A stretch of DNA of 64,000 nt from JAJRPT01 sp965661945 (GCA_965661945.1 CBFIFP010000001.1:310001-374000), one strand, 5' to 3'; counted from the stretch's first letter, positions 42,301 through 51,179 are shown. A program made the numbers and translations. Notes: generated from the sequence alone by a model not told the origin.

Positions 42301-42458
42301 GTAATTTTAAGTATGTTTTTGAATAAATATACAAATTTACCATAATTATCTCTGTAGATTTGTTTTTTTATTATTTTATCTTTTGAAGTTAGGATGTCAT
42401 AATCAATTTTAAATACACTATTTAGCCAATCATAAAAAACCGAAGCGGTATCAAGCAT
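39369..42458 (-). CDS. Dna2-like PD-(D/E)XK nuclease fused to SF1 helicase
   Basis: 1029 residues. The N-terminal half contains a RecB/Cas4-type nuclease: GRLDALLLL with D307, then EIIELKSSK with E324 and K326, and the later helix TQVLCYNML (QxxxY). The usual early histidine is Asn (LGNVVNSIFD). The C-terminal half is a superfamily 1B helicase: Walker A GPPGTGKT at 641-648, then TAYTNRAVDQIASNL, IIDEASQ, GDEKQLPSV, VERFQGSEKEVIII and NVAITRAKQQL. This order matches Dna2/AAA_11-AAA_12 enzymes, which cut and unwind flap or end DNA. It is the last gene of a long minus-strand run, behind outer-membrane genes. A defence role is possible but unsupported by neighbours. Confidence 0.85.
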   Translation of the reverse strand: MLDTASVFYDWLNSVFKIDYDILTSKDKIIKKQIYRDNYGKFVYLFKNILKITVDKFNYHIYYNQIENAIFTNDKIRLTKLINNLCDFIVELKPITINSKIENKEIKVLKAQIYKRDSQSSLLICNSQEIGEFKVILNKYLKEEIIYLAKGSLINLINFDLQIKQETLLIAKSNSLIILEPDVKIDVTDIANCFQFEEANYKDHFVNLFEPLQISEHLFLGNVVNSIFDYLLEDSKNDFKSILESTFKNRILSGIYVVKNKLWTKIKGKAQQHFENLKLALSDLKFDNVLIEPSFSSDKYGIQGRLDALLLLKEDNNSVFEIIELKSSKAPKIDYIPAPNKNESKGIWFNNLTQVLCYNMLIEGVIKLNKGYLQLLYSSDSNNPFRYIVDSFELKREIIHLRNSIIATEKSIMNGNYNVFNGINPNDFGRRPFYYDTKVKYFNDIYSNLNELEKDYFHNYVSFLFRESFVEKTGTLKDENRLNNQQVESIEYLEIDFLRTNLDKMHIVFKFEEDIITSLRIGDQVLILPQNNNSGLLHKGYIRDFDEDYITIAIRNKLTIEEFFKRKTKWKIVQDSSDNLIKKLFPLLLNFFNAKNKNLILGIEKPKKKKLIKFNKNDLTKLQNTVVEEAISAKDYFLIQGPPGTGKTSKILLNIIKYYKGNSKNKILVTAYTNRAVDQIASNLLAEGINDFIRVGTKNNISENLLANYSESLEFRALIDKLDNCKIILTTISSAISNPELFELYKFDIGIIDEASQIVEVQLVGLLTYFDKFIMIGDEKQLPSVCAQDYDFRKVNSKNLNSIQLFDLGESLFSRLLKVCKVNSFPNYILLEEQGRMNFEIMQLANKMFYNNELKLLFTDIKSKIILNNPIIFLDNNQGKHIKIDNLEAKSVVSLIEHLINKGIEPKDIGVISPFRLQCHNIKNHLRNELKKTIHIDTVERFQGSEKEVIIISFATNQEYLIKQISSIYQFEDEIVDRKLNVAITRAKQQLILLGNSKILSNSNIFHELINYIKVYHHFQNMEDYLDEI

Positions 42459-42513
42459 ATTTAATTCAGCATTTGATACCGCTAAGTTTAATTCTTTAAA
42501 TTCATTATATATC

Positions 42514-43827
42514 TTATCTAATTGTATATGCTACTCCGAATGTTGCGATATTAAATCTTGAGAAACTATATCCAGCAAAAATTGAAAAATCACCAATTTC
42601 TTTATTTAGTCCAAATGAAAATTTAAAATTGTTGTCAGTCAATGATAAAGATGTTGTTTGTGGTTCAATATCACCAGGATAACCATTTGCTGGATCAGGT
42701 GGACCAACAATAACATTTCCATTTCCATCATCTATATAAGGAAGAAGCCCTAATTGAGCTTGAGTTTCGACTGGAAGAAAATAAGTGAAGCTATTATCGA
42801 TATTAATGTTTTCGTAAGAAAAACCAGCAAAGAACTCAAACCAATTTTTTACCATTTTACTTGTTCTAATGTTAAAATTAAAGAAATTAGCATTAGATTC
42901 AAATTGTGAGGAAGTAACTCCAACTTCGTTGGTTAATTTAGAACCTTGAAAAACAACTTGAGCCGCTAACTGCCAATTATCTCTTTGCTCTTCTTCATAA
43001 AAATATTGAGAAAAATTGTGAGTTATTCCAATTCCCCAAAATCCGAATTTACCAAACTCTTCTCCGTAGTCAAGTGCAGGAACAAATCTTAAAGTCATTT
43101 CTGTACCATAGAAAGAACCAATTGTAAATTGAGGAACACCAACAAGTAAATTATTAATATTACCCCCTTGTGAAAGTGAGTAATAAGTTGGAAATGAATT
43201 TAATAATCCAATAATTTCATTTTCAATTTCTTCTGGAATTGCAAAACCACCTAGTCCACCGCTTATCGAGTCAAATCTTGCTCTTGCTAATCTTTCTAAA
43301 CCACCTTGAGGAATTGATATTGCATCATCTGATTTTGGACCTAATAAAGTTGAAGCTCTTTCAGGAATTGAAATTCTATTTTCTGAGCCAGCAGGTTGAT
43401 TAATTCCATCATAAAGAAGGGATTTAAAAATATAAGAGACCATACCAGCAGTATCGTTTATTGCAAATGTACCATTGAATGGGTTAATTGATACATATTT
43501 GAATAAAGAGTCTTGCCTAAATTGTTCTTGAGGAATTTGGGGTTTAAAAGTTTTCATATCATCAGGAACAGTTCCAAACATACCATTTAATTCTACTCTA
43601 ACATAAAATTTATCTTTACCTCTAGGGACATAAGCTGATTGATAAAATCTATCATTAGATACAGAATTAATTACAGTTACACTGGGTTGCATAATATCAA
43701 CACCATTCAAATCGAAAATATCTTTTGTAAAGCCCTTTGCAAGTTCAATTGCGAGTGGGTTTTGTTCTATTCTCTCTTGCGATTTTATTGCAATTGAAAC
43801 TAAGAATATTATAATTAGATACTTCAT
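42514..43827 (-). CDS. DUF6588-like outer-membrane beta-barrel protein
   Basis: 437 residues. The signal peptide is MKYLIIIFLVSIAIKSQ. An N-terminal globular part includes FGTVPDDMKTF. The C-terminal two thirds consist of alternating amphipathic strands (MTLRFVPALDYG; GFWGIGITHNFSQY; FEFFAGFSYENINID), ending in an aromatic-rich strand (FGVAYTIR) as outer-membrane barrels do. The pattern resembles DUF6588 proteins of the Bacteroidota, of unknown role. It follows the small membrane protein with a shared base at the junction. Confidence 0.65.
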   Translation of the reverse strand: MKYLIIIFLVSIAIKSQERIEQNPLAIELAKGFTKDIFDLNGVDIMQPSVTVINSVSNDRFYQSAYVPRGKDKFYVRVELNGMFGTVPDDMKTFKPQIPQEQFRQDSLFKYVSINPFNGTFAINDTAGMVSYIFKSLLYDGINQPAGSENRISIPERASTLLGPKSDDAISIPQGGLERLARARFDSISGGLGGFAIPEEIENEIIGLLNSFPTYYSLSQGGNINNLLVGVPQFTIGSFYGTEMTLRFVPALDYGEEFGKFGFWGIGITHNFSQYFYEEEQRDNWQLAAQVVFQGSKLTNEVGVTSSQFESNANFFNFNIRTSKMVKNWFEFFAGFSYENINIDNSFTYFLPVETQAQLGLLPYIDDGNGNVIVGPPDPANGYPGDIEPQTTSLSLTDNNFKFSFGLNKEIGDFSIFAGYSFSRFNIATFGVAYTIR

Positions 43828-44012
43828 TATTTACCTATATATTTTTGACTTTTGAATAATTTTTTTTGAACAACAAAGAAAATAGGTACTGCAATGACTA
43901 TTACCACCAAAAATAAAAACAGATGGAATGTAATAGCTAACAGCCATAAAAGTAATTTAAAAATCACGTAAGCAACAATTAGAGCAATAGCTGCACTTAT
44001 AATATTATTCAT
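43827..44012 (-). CDS. 61-residue membrane protein, function unknown
   Basis: From ATG 44012 (MNNIISAAIAL) the product is two tightly packed hydrophobic helices (IALIVAYVIFKLLLWLLAI and FHLFLFLVVIVIAVPIFFVV) and a basic tail (QKKLFKSQKYIGK). A longer frame upstream lies inside the preceding gene and is rejected. The start overlaps the end of the GPP34 gene by eight bases and its stop touches the barrel gene start, so it is part of the same translated run. No family is recognised. Confidence 0.65.
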   Translation of the reverse strand: MNNIISAAIALIVAYVIFKLLLWLLAITFHLFLFLVVIVIAVPIFFVVQKKLFKSQKYIGK

Positions 44013-44670
44013 TTTTATTTTCCTCTTTAAGTATTGTAATTCCAGCGATAACAACGGATAATTCTGTAACTATATCATTGAGATAGTTACTTAGTTTATC
44101 ATTATCAATTAATTGTTTTATATTTTTTTTTGCTTTTTTTCTTTGTTCTGAAGGAAATACTTCTTTCACTAAACCGCAAAAATACATTAAAGAAATTAAA
44201 GCGGCAAGTTTTTCCTCGGGTTTGATACCCATCAAAACAGATTTATGAATTTTATCTCTTGTTTCAAGTTCGGGAATAGGGTTTAGAGTTGGATATCTAA
44301 AGAAATCAATCATAAACATAAAGTTATGCTTTTCTCTTTTAAGAATTCCACCTGCAACTAACTTTTCAAAAATTTGATCAAAGACTTTGGAATTATTAGC
44401 AGATAGTTTTTTTATCCACCACCTAATTCTATGAGATTTATCTTCGTTTTTAATAACAACTAGAATATCATCTAAAAAGTCTATTCCCGTTGGAGTAAAT
44501 GATTTTAAAATTAGTTTTTCATCTTTGAATTCAATTTTATCAGCATAATTTAAATCTAATAAAATTGCAGATGCTATTCCATAAGGTAAAAGAGCAGTGC
44601 TTGATAAAATTACAGAGCCCTTGTCGTCGTGAACTGCCAAAAGTAATAATTCTTCTGAAAGTGTTAACAT
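44005..44670 (-). CDS. GPP34 (GOLPH3-like) domain protein
   Basis: 221 residues matching the Golgi phosphoprotein 3 fold. It starts LTLSEELLLLAVHDDKGSV and continues with LPYGIASAILLDLNYADKI, the helix IRWWIKKLS and the later LAALISLMYFCGLVKEVF. In eukaryotes this fold binds phosphatidylinositol-4-phosphate; bacterial members are mostly uncharacterised and presumably act at the inner membrane. The gene is joined by TAATG to the T9SS protein upstream and overlaps the 61-residue membrane protein downstream, suggesting a role at the membrane together with these envelope proteins. Confidence 0.85.
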   Translation of the reverse strand: MLTLSEELLLLAVHDDKGSVILSSTALLPYGIASAILLDLNYADKIEFKDEKLILKSFTPTGIDFLDDILVVIKNEDKSHRIRWWIKKLSANNSKVFDQIFEKLVAGGILKREKHNFMFMIDFFRYPTLNPIPELETRDKIHKSVLMGIKPEEKLAALISLMYFCGLVKEVFPSEQRKKAKKNIKQLIDNDKLSNYLNDIVTELSVVIAGITILKEENKNE

Positions 44671-47600
44671 TATTTACTCACCACAAATTTTTTATAAATT
44701 TTTTCATTATTATTTTCTAAAATTAGAAAATATATTCCATTTTTCAATGTTGAAACGTTAATTTGTTTAGAAATTTTATTTTTAGAAATAATTTTTCCGT
44801 TAATATCTGTTATTGAGTAACTTACGAATTTATTATTTTTCAGTTCTAAATTAATAAAATCAACAGCAGGATTTGGATAATATGAAAAATCAGAATTTAT
44901 AGCTTGTCGTACACTTCCCTGTGTTCCTGTTCTAAATGAAAAAGCACTACTAAATAGACCTTCCGTCTCATTTTTGATTGCTCTTACTCTCCATCTATAA
45001 TTTCTATTGGAGTTTAAAGCAACTAAAAGAGAGTTCTGTGTAACTATAGTATCAATCATTGGATTATTGAAAACATTAAGTGGATTTAGTTGAAAATGAT
45101 AAGAATCTGCATTTTCAACTATTTGCCATGATATTATGGTTTCATAAGGAATATCTTGAGATTCATTTGGAGGAAATACTGGTGAAGTTATTCCAAGAAA
45201 TGTTTGGATATTCATTATTTGTGATGGTTCGCTTAAACCTCCTCCATTAAGAGAAGAAATTCTAGCATAATAGTTTTTGAAACCTTGTTCCAATTGAATT
45301 AAACGATGTGAAGTGCTTTTTGAATATAATTCTTGAATAATATTACTAAAATCAGGTGAATCAGAAATCTCTATTTTATAGAAAATCGCATTTTTTCCTG
45401 GTTCCCAGAAAATAGTTAAAGTATCTAAAGCATCAGTATAATAAGTTTTTAAAATTGTAGGAGGACTAGGTATTTCTGGTTTTTGAGTTACAAATGCATC
45501 AAATACTCCTTGTGAATATGTTCCAATAGCAACATAGTTATCAGCAGCTCTAGTTCTTACTGTCGATACCCATGCAGTTCCAATTGTTTCTAATGCCTCA
45601 ATCTGCCATGGAGTAAATCGACCATTCAATAAACTTGTTACAAATAGTCCGTCGCTTGTTCCAGCAAAATACATATATTCACCATTACCCATTGGCATTA
45701 TATCAGCCCACTGAACTGCAGGTCCGCCTCCTGAGCCATCAGCATATTCTTCTAAAGATCCCGAAATATCTTCCCATGAATTTCCGCCGTCTGAAGAATG
45801 AAACAGCGAACGAGTATTATATGTTGAAAATACTACTATAATGTCATCTGCGTTATCAGGGTTTATTGCTATGCAACCAACATTTCCTCCAAGAGGTAAT
45901 CCATTTGCATTAAGTAACTCTGGAGTTGGGTCACCAATATTTGCATCATTAATTCTATAAACTCTACCTTGAGTTGTACCATAATAAACAACATTTGCTG
46001 GATTTTTAGAAACAGAAACCGCGGAAATTATCTCTCCTCTTCTTGGTTCGTTCCAGTTGTAATTATCAACAAAAGTATGAGTAAGAGAATCCCAACCAAA
46101 AGAGATAGAATCACCTTCGTCTGTTAATTCAATTTCTGTTAATCTGCTTTGTCTCCATAATATTCCTCCACCAGCAAGGTATAAATGGTCATTAGAGTTA
46201 GGGTCTAATGCAAAAGTTGTATTCCATGAGAAATCCCTACCACCAATTGGATCTATTCTTCTTGATGCAATAACATTTCCACTTTCGTTTAAAGAAGACT
46301 TGTATATTCTAATTTTTGGTTGTGGAGTAGAATTTCGAGATGAGATAACAAAAGATCCGTCATTTGCAACTTCGCAATTAAAACCATCACCTCTTAAAAC
46401 TTCTGACCAGTGGTGACCAGCTTCTGTTATATTTGTAAAGAATGTACCATTATCTTGCATACCCCCTATAACATCATAATTTCCAGTTAAACCAGTTACA
46501 ATACCAATATTATAAAATTGAGTTGAATAAAAACCATTATTTAATGAAATCCATTCAACATAATCTGCAAAAACATCTATCGTTTTATGAACTCCACCGT
46601 CAGTTCCTGTATACATTACATTTGGGTCAGTTCTAGAAAATATCACTTCATGAACATCTGAGTGATGATTTGGATAACGGTAATTATAATTACATTCATT
46701 GTCTGGCTCTCTACAAGTTCCACCAATTATTTCATAATTATCATTTGTTGTAAAAGCATCGTTAGAACGCCAAAGATTAATATCACCAAGAATAATTGTA
46801 TTAGGATCAGTTGGGTGGACAGCAATGACCATATTATAGCCACCTTGAGAATTTGTTTGCATTCTGTTTAATTCTAATTTAGGTAAATTCTCAGATAAAT
46901 CTATCCAATCTCCACCATCACCTTTACCATCATCTGATAAATAAGTATATTTATGTAGCGAATGCCACATTTCATCACCAGCATGATTGAAAGTTTGTTT
47001 ACCTTCATTTTGTGTTAAAGCAAAGAAGTAAACTTCATTTTCATTACTTGGATTTATACCAATAACTATTCTACTATAATTTTCAGTAAATCTATCATCA
47101 TTTATTCTTTCCCAGTCAATTCCATTAATAGAACGATATATACCATGCATAGGAGCATTATACTCTCCTGAATTTGTAAACCGACTCATTGTTGCATAAA
47201 AAACTCCATCACTTGTAACAGCTAGTTCCGAATATGCCGCTGAGTTATTACCAAAATTAGAACCTAATACATTTATAAATGATTCTCCACCATCAGCGCT
47301 TCTATGGATTCCACCAAGAGCTGTAGATGCAATAATTACATCTTCATCGATTGGAGCAGTTGGGTCAACAACTATTCTAAAAATAAAATCAAATGAATTA
47401 TCCCAAGTTCCTCTGACATTACCATTAACGGTTCCGTTTAAGACTTTCCAAGTTAATCCATTATCAGTAGATTTATACATTCCGTAGCCATAACGAAACT
47501 TAGAAGCTATTCTTTCGCCAGTTCCATAATACCAAGTATTTTCTTTACCTGGACGAGTATCTTGAACTATGCAAGAAACTGAGTGGTTATCCGATGGATT

Positions 47601-48023
47601 TGTAACTTTTCGCCAAGTATCTCCACCATTTTCAGAAAGCCATAATCCACCTGAACAGCCAGCAGCTAAAATATGATTTTCATTTCTTATATCAAAAGAC
47701 AGAGCACGAACTCTACCACCAATTTGATAAGGTCCTCTTATGTTCCAATCGTAATCAGAAAGCAATCCTAATTTATTTTTTTTCTTATTGTTAATAAAAT
47801 TTTGAGAAACGAATTTCTTGGAAGCCAGAATAGACTCAATCGGAATTTCGCCTGTTTGTGGGTCTGCAAGAAGTCTGGAGAAATAAAAATCTCTTTCTTT
47901 TGGTGCAACTTCACCATCGTAACCAGGAATAATAAATTTATTTAATTGTTTATATTCTTGAATATTAATACTAAAATAAACAATCATTAGTAACGAAAAA
48001 ACAGTAGTAAGTGATTTAATCAT
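44670..48023 (-). CDS. Exported BNR/sortilin-type propeller protein with T9SS domain
   Basis: 1117 residues from ATG 48023 (MIKSLTTVFSLLMIVYF, signal peptide); the frame extends upstream into folK, but those residues are unlike a secretion signal. The body is a double propeller with Asp-box motifs such as SENGGDTWRKV, STDNGLTWKVL, SADGGESFINV and SDGGNSWEDI. These are seen in VPS10/sortilin-like and sialidase-like surface proteins. Two fibronectin-III-like modules follow from about 890. The last 75 residues (YYPNPAVDFINLEL, ending KFVVSK) are a T9SS sorting domain. Enzymatic activity is uncertain; many such proteins only bind. Confidence 0.88.
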   Translation of the reverse strand: MIKSLTTVFSLLMIVYFSINIQEYKQLNKFIIPGYDGEVAPKERDFYFSRLLADPQTGEIPIESILASKKFVSQNFINNKKKNKLGLLSDYDWNIRGPYQIGGRVRALSFDIRNENHILAAGCSGGLWLSENGGDTWRKVTNPSDNHSVSCIVQDTRPGKENTWYYGTGERIASKFRYGYGMYKSTDNGLTWKVLNGTVNGNVRGTWDNSFDFIFRIVVDPTAPIDEDVIIASTALGGIHRSADGGESFINVLGSNFGNNSAAYSELAVTSDGVFYATMSRFTNSGEYNAPMHGIYRSINGIDWERINDDRFTENYSRIVIGINPSNENEVYFFALTQNEGKQTFNHAGDEMWHSLHKYTYLSDDGKGDGGDWIDLSENLPKLELNRMQTNSQGGYNMVIAVHPTDPNTIILGDINLWRSNDAFTTNDNYEIIGGTCREPDNECNYNYRYPNHHSDVHEVIFSRTDPNVMYTGTDGGVHKTIDVFADYVEWISLNNGFYSTQFYNIGIVTGLTGNYDVIGGMQDNGTFFTNITEAGHHWSEVLRGDGFNCEVANDGSFVISSRNSTPQPKIRIYKSSLNESGNVIASRRIDPIGGRDFSWNTTFALDPNSNDHLYLAGGGILWRQSRLTEIELTDEGDSISFGWDSLTHTFVDNYNWNEPRRGEIISAVSVSKNPANVVYYGTTQGRVYRINDANIGDPTPELLNANGLPLGGNVGCIAINPDNADDIIVVFSTYNTRSLFHSSDGGNSWEDISGSLEEYADGSGGGPAVQWADIMPMGNGEYMYFAGTSDGLFVTSLLNGRFTPWQIEALETIGTAWVSTVRTRAADNYVAIGTYSQGVFDAFVTQKPEIPSPPTILKTYYTDALDTLTIFWEPGKNAIFYKIEISDSPDFSNIIQELYSKSTSHRLIQLEQGFKNYYARISSLNGGGLSEPSQIMNIQTFLGITSPVFPPNESQDIPYETIISWQIVENADSYHFQLNPLNVFNNPMIDTIVTQNSLLVALNSNRNYRWRVRAIKNETEGLFSSAFSFRTGTQGSVRQAINSDFSYYPNPAVDFINLELKNNKFVSYSITDINGKIISKNKISKQINVSTLKNGIYFLILENNNEKIYKKFVVSK

Positions 48024-48033
48024 ATTCTTATCC

Positions 48034-48537
48034 TCAAAATTTGTTACTTTTAAAAACTTTAATTTCAGATTCATCTTCACAATCTTCAAACAATTGCTTT
48101 ATTGTTTTATTAAAAACCGGATGAATCATTTGATTTTCAATATCATTAGATGGCATTAAAACGAATTTCCTTTCGTGCATTCTTGGGTGAGGAAGTTCAA
48201 GTTTGTCGTGATTTAGTGCAATATCTTCATACAATAAGATGTCGATATCAATCTCACGAGCTTGCCATTTTCCCCTATCAATTCTTCCCATTTCTTTTTC
48301 TAAGTTTTTTAAAGTATCTATCAGACTTAAAGCAGATTGGGATGTATAACCTGATATACACATATTTAAGAAATATGCTTGATTTTTTTCTCCAACTGGT
48401 TCTGTTTCATATAAATTTGATTTTTTAATTTCAGTTATTATATTAAAATGGTGTAGATAATCAATAACTGTTTTTAAATTTATTTCTCTATCACCAATAT
48501 TTGAACCAAGGGATAATAAAACTTTATATTTACTCAC
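48034..48537 (-). CDS. folK: 2-amino-4-hydroxy-6-hydroxymethyldihydropteridine pyrophosphokinase
   Basis: FolK pyrophosphorylates 6-hydroxymethyl-dihydropterin in folate synthesis. The 167 residues contain the expected LLSLGSNIGDRE, the metal motif REIDIDILLYED (two catalytic aspartates) and LPHPRMHERKFVL. The start is GTG at 48537, inside the folB 3' end (eight bases overlap), so folB and folK are translationally coupled. It is 12 residues or so longer than minimal FolK. The gene for the T9SS protein follows 10 bases after the stop. Confidence 0.95.
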   Translation of the reverse strand: MSKYKVLLSLGSNIGDREINLKTVIDYLHHFNIITEIKKSNLYETEPVGEKNQAYFLNMCISGYTSQSALSLIDTLKNLEKEMGRIDRGKWQAREIDIDILLYEDIALNHDKLELPHPRMHERKFVLMPSNDIENQMIHPVFNKTIKQLFEDCEDESEIKVFKSNKF

Positions 48538-48910
48538 CTCGTTCTATACTTTGTTCAATTTCAACATAGTCAACTAACCTTCTCATAGGTACGTTTAACT
48601 TTCTTATTCTAACACTTGCAATCTTAACTTCTTCAAATTTTTCAAAGATAGTATTTAATATTTCGTTTGCTAAGGTTTCTATAAGGTCATAACTTTCATT
48701 TAATACTAACTCAGAGACATTATAAACAACTTCTTCATAATTAACAGCATAGTTTATATCATCATTAATGATAGCATTTTTAGAATTGTAATGTAAATCA
48801 ACATCGATTTGAAACTTTCCACCAAGTTTTTTTTCTTCTTTTTTTACTCCATGGTAAGCGTAATATTCTAAGTTAACAATGCTTAATTTTGCTAAAGATT
48901 CTAATTTCAT
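48530..48910 (-). CDS. folB: Dihydroneopterin aldolase
   Basis: FolB cleaves dihydroneopterin to 6-hydroxymethyl-dihydropterin and glycolaldehyde, the step before FolK. The 126 residues show the T-fold pattern: IVNLEYYAYHGVKKEEK near 10-26, INYAVNYEEVV, the catalytic-site stretch YDLIETLANEI and the final strand RIRKLNVPM with the conserved lysine. It lies seven bases after the thioredoxin-like gene and overlaps folK. Confidence 0.92.
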   Translation of the reverse strand: MKLESLAKLSIVNLEYYAYHGVKKEEKKLGGKFQIDVDLHYNSKNAIINDDINYAVNYEEVVYNVSELVLNESYDLIETLANEILNTIFEKFEEVKIASVRIRKLNVPMRRLVDYVEIEQSIERGE

Positions 48911-48917
48911 TTTATAC

Positions 48918-51071
48918 CTATTTTAATAAGTTTAAGTACTTTTTTACTAAATCTATATCATTTGTTGGATTTTCACACATAAAATTCTTACAGACGTAAA
49001 TAGTCGGTAAATTATTAATTGAATACATCATTTTTGTATAATCAGCGTATTTTTCAATTTCTACGCTTTCTTTATCTTCTTTCCAAACCAACACTTTATT
49101 TGGAATAAAATTTTCTCTAATTACCTTTAATATATTTTGTGTTTCTTTGCTTTTTAATTCATCTCCAACAATAACAATCTCATAACTTTGGGTATATGCA
49201 AAATCACTTGCAACAAGATATTGAGTAAATGAGGTTGGTGAACGTCTTGCAAGGTTTGCAAAAGAATTTATCATATCATTTGCTATTTTAGCATATTTTT
49301 CTTGAGCGGTAATTTTAGATAATCTTAATAGGTTTAGAAGCATTACTGAATTTCCTGACGGAATAGCACCATCATAAACTTCTATTTTTCTTACGAGTAA
49401 TTCTTCAGCTTTTTCGGAAGTAAAAAAGAAAGCTTTTTCTTGTTCGGAATAAAACTCTTGTAATGTTTTATCAGATAAAGTAATTGCACGTTTTAAATAC
49501 TCAATATTAAAATTAGATTGATATAAATCAATTAATGACTGGATATAAAAAGCATAATCATCTAAATTACCTATTATATTTGCACCGTTTTTACCATAAA
49601 CATGATATAATTCATTATCTTTTATTAAGTTATTTTGAATAAACTTTTCGGCATCAATTGCATATTGTAAAATCTCATTATCGTTAGTACTTTCATATAA
49701 TTTAACTATTGATGAAATATGTAAACTATTCCAATCAGTTAAAATCTTATCGTCTTTAAATGGGTGGATTCTTTTTTCTCTAACATCAAATAATTTTTTT
49801 CTTAATAATTCAATTTTGGATAAGACTTCTTTTTCAGATAAAATATACTCATCAGCAATTTGGTTTATCCCTTTCTTTAAATGTGGAATATTTCCTCCAG
49901 CACCATGTCCTGTGGCTTCCTCAGTGTAATTTCCATTGCTATAAATATTTAAAATATTACAGAAAAAGTCAGAATCTTCACCTAAAACTTTCTCAATTTC
50001 ACTTTTTTCCCAAACATAAAACTTGCCCTCTACACCTTCCGAATCAGCATCTTCAGCAGAATAAAAAGCACCTTCTTTTGACCTCAAATCTCTAGTTGTG
50101 TATTCTAAAATGTCTTTTGCAGTTCGGAGATAAAACTCATCTTTAGTAGTTAAATAAGTTTCGACATAAGCTGACATAAGAGTTGCTTGGTCATATAGCA
50201 TTTTTTCAAAATGAGGCAATAACCACTGTCTATCAGTAGAGTAGCGATGAAATCCCTTTCCGATATGGTCGTAAATCCCACCCATTCTCATATTAATTAA
50301 TGTATTCTCAACCATTTCGAGTGCAACCTCTTTTCCAGTGCGATTATAATATCTCAACAAAAAGTTAAGTTGATGTGGAGTAGGAAACTTTGGCTTTTGT
50401 CCAAAACCACCAAATTGCTCATCATAAATATTTAAGAACTCATCGTAAGCCATTGAAAATATAGTTGTATCAAATTGTCCCTCAGAAGTTGGAGAACTTG
50501 CATTTTTTAAAGCATTAGAAATCTCATCTGCATTTTGAATTATCGATTCATTATCATTTTTCCATATACTATCAATTTTAGGAATTAATTCAGTCATTCC
50601 AGCCCTTCCAAATCTTGTTGTAGGTGGAAAGTAAGTTCCCGCAAAAAATGGCTTTTTATCAGGAGTCATAATAATAGTAAGGGGCCAACCACCACTACCA
50701 GTAAGCATTTGACAAATAGTCATATAAATATTATCAATGTCAGGCCGCTCTTCCCTATCAACCTTTATATTAATAAAAGTTTCGTTCATCATTTTAGCAA
50801 TTTCTTCATTTTCAAAAGATTCGTGTTCCATTACGTGGCACCAATGACAAGTAGAATAACCAATTGACAAGAAAACGGGCTTATTTTCTTTTTTAGCAAG
50901 TTCAAATGCTTCATCAGACCATGCATACCAATTCACAGGATTATGAGCGTGTTGCAATAAATACGGACTAGTTTCATTAATAAGCGAATTAGTATGTTTT
51001 ACTTCTTTCAAAACATCCTCGTTACATTTCAAAAAGTTTACAATAAATAAAAATAATATTAAAATTTTCAT
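48918..51071 (-). CDS. YyaL/SSP411-family protein with thioredoxin-like domain
   Basis: 717 residues from ATG 51071. The family core starts NSLINETSPYLLQHAHNPVNW and contains a thioredoxin-like CHWC at 75-78 (GYSTCHWCHVMEHESF). KVDREERPDID and a six-hairpin glycosidase-like helical barrel follow. The activity of the family is unknown. Unlike typical members this one has an N-terminal hydrophobic leader (MKILILFLFIVNFLKC) whose cysteine 16 might be lipidated, although the box LKC is poor. Export would place the CHWC in an oxidising compartment. It precedes folB by seven bases. Confidence 0.88.
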   Translation of the reverse strand: MKILILFLFIVNFLKCNEDVLKEVKHTNSLINETSPYLLQHAHNPVNWYAWSDEAFELAKKENKPVFLSIGYSTCHWCHVMEHESFENEEIAKMMNETFINIKVDREERPDIDNIYMTICQMLTGSGGWPLTIIMTPDKKPFFAGTYFPPTTRFGRAGMTELIPKIDSIWKNDNESIIQNADEISNALKNASSPTSEGQFDTTIFSMAYDEFLNIYDEQFGGFGQKPKFPTPHQLNFLLRYYNRTGKEVALEMVENTLINMRMGGIYDHIGKGFHRYSTDRQWLLPHFEKMLYDQATLMSAYVETYLTTKDEFYLRTAKDILEYTTRDLRSKEGAFYSAEDADSEGVEGKFYVWEKSEIEKVLGEDSDFFCNILNIYSNGNYTEEATGHGAGGNIPHLKKGINQIADEYILSEKEVLSKIELLRKKLFDVREKRIHPFKDDKILTDWNSLHISSIVKLYESTNDNEILQYAIDAEKFIQNNLIKDNELYHVYGKNGANIIGNLDDYAFYIQSLIDLYQSNFNIEYLKRAITLSDKTLQEFYSEQEKAFFFTSEKAEELLVRKIEVYDGAIPSGNSVMLLNLLRLSKITAQEKYAKIANDMINSFANLARRSPTSFTQYLVASDFAYTQSYEIVIVGDELKSKETQNILKVIRENFIPNKVLVWKEDKESVEIEKYADYTKMMYSINNLPTIYVCKNFMCENPTNDIDLVKKYLNLLK

Positions 51072-51131
51072 ATCCAAATTTAAGGAAAATTAACAATAAA
51101 ATCAAAATAATAAATAAACATATTTAAAGGC

Positions 51132-51163
51132 ATAAAAAAAGGGCTGTTAAAATAACAGCCCTT
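51132..51163 (-). terminator. Rho-independent terminator of the POT transporter gene
   Basis: AAGGGCTGTTA (51139-51149) and TAACAGCCCTT (51153-51163) form a perfect 11-bp stem with a three-base loop. On the minus strand it is followed by a run of T (51132-51138). It lies 17 bases after the stop of the peptide transporter gene. Confidence 0.9.
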
Positions 51164-51179
51164 AAAAATATTTTGTAAA

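Noticed and set aside
39369..42458. Nuclease-helicase considered as part of a defence island
   Set aside because: Neighbours are envelope and folate genes; no restriction, CRISPR, toxin or phage genes are adjacent.
48024..48089. Upstream extension of the BNR/T9SS protein into folK
   Set aside because: ATG 48023 gives a proper signal peptide and an AGGA-type ribosome site; the extension would hide it.
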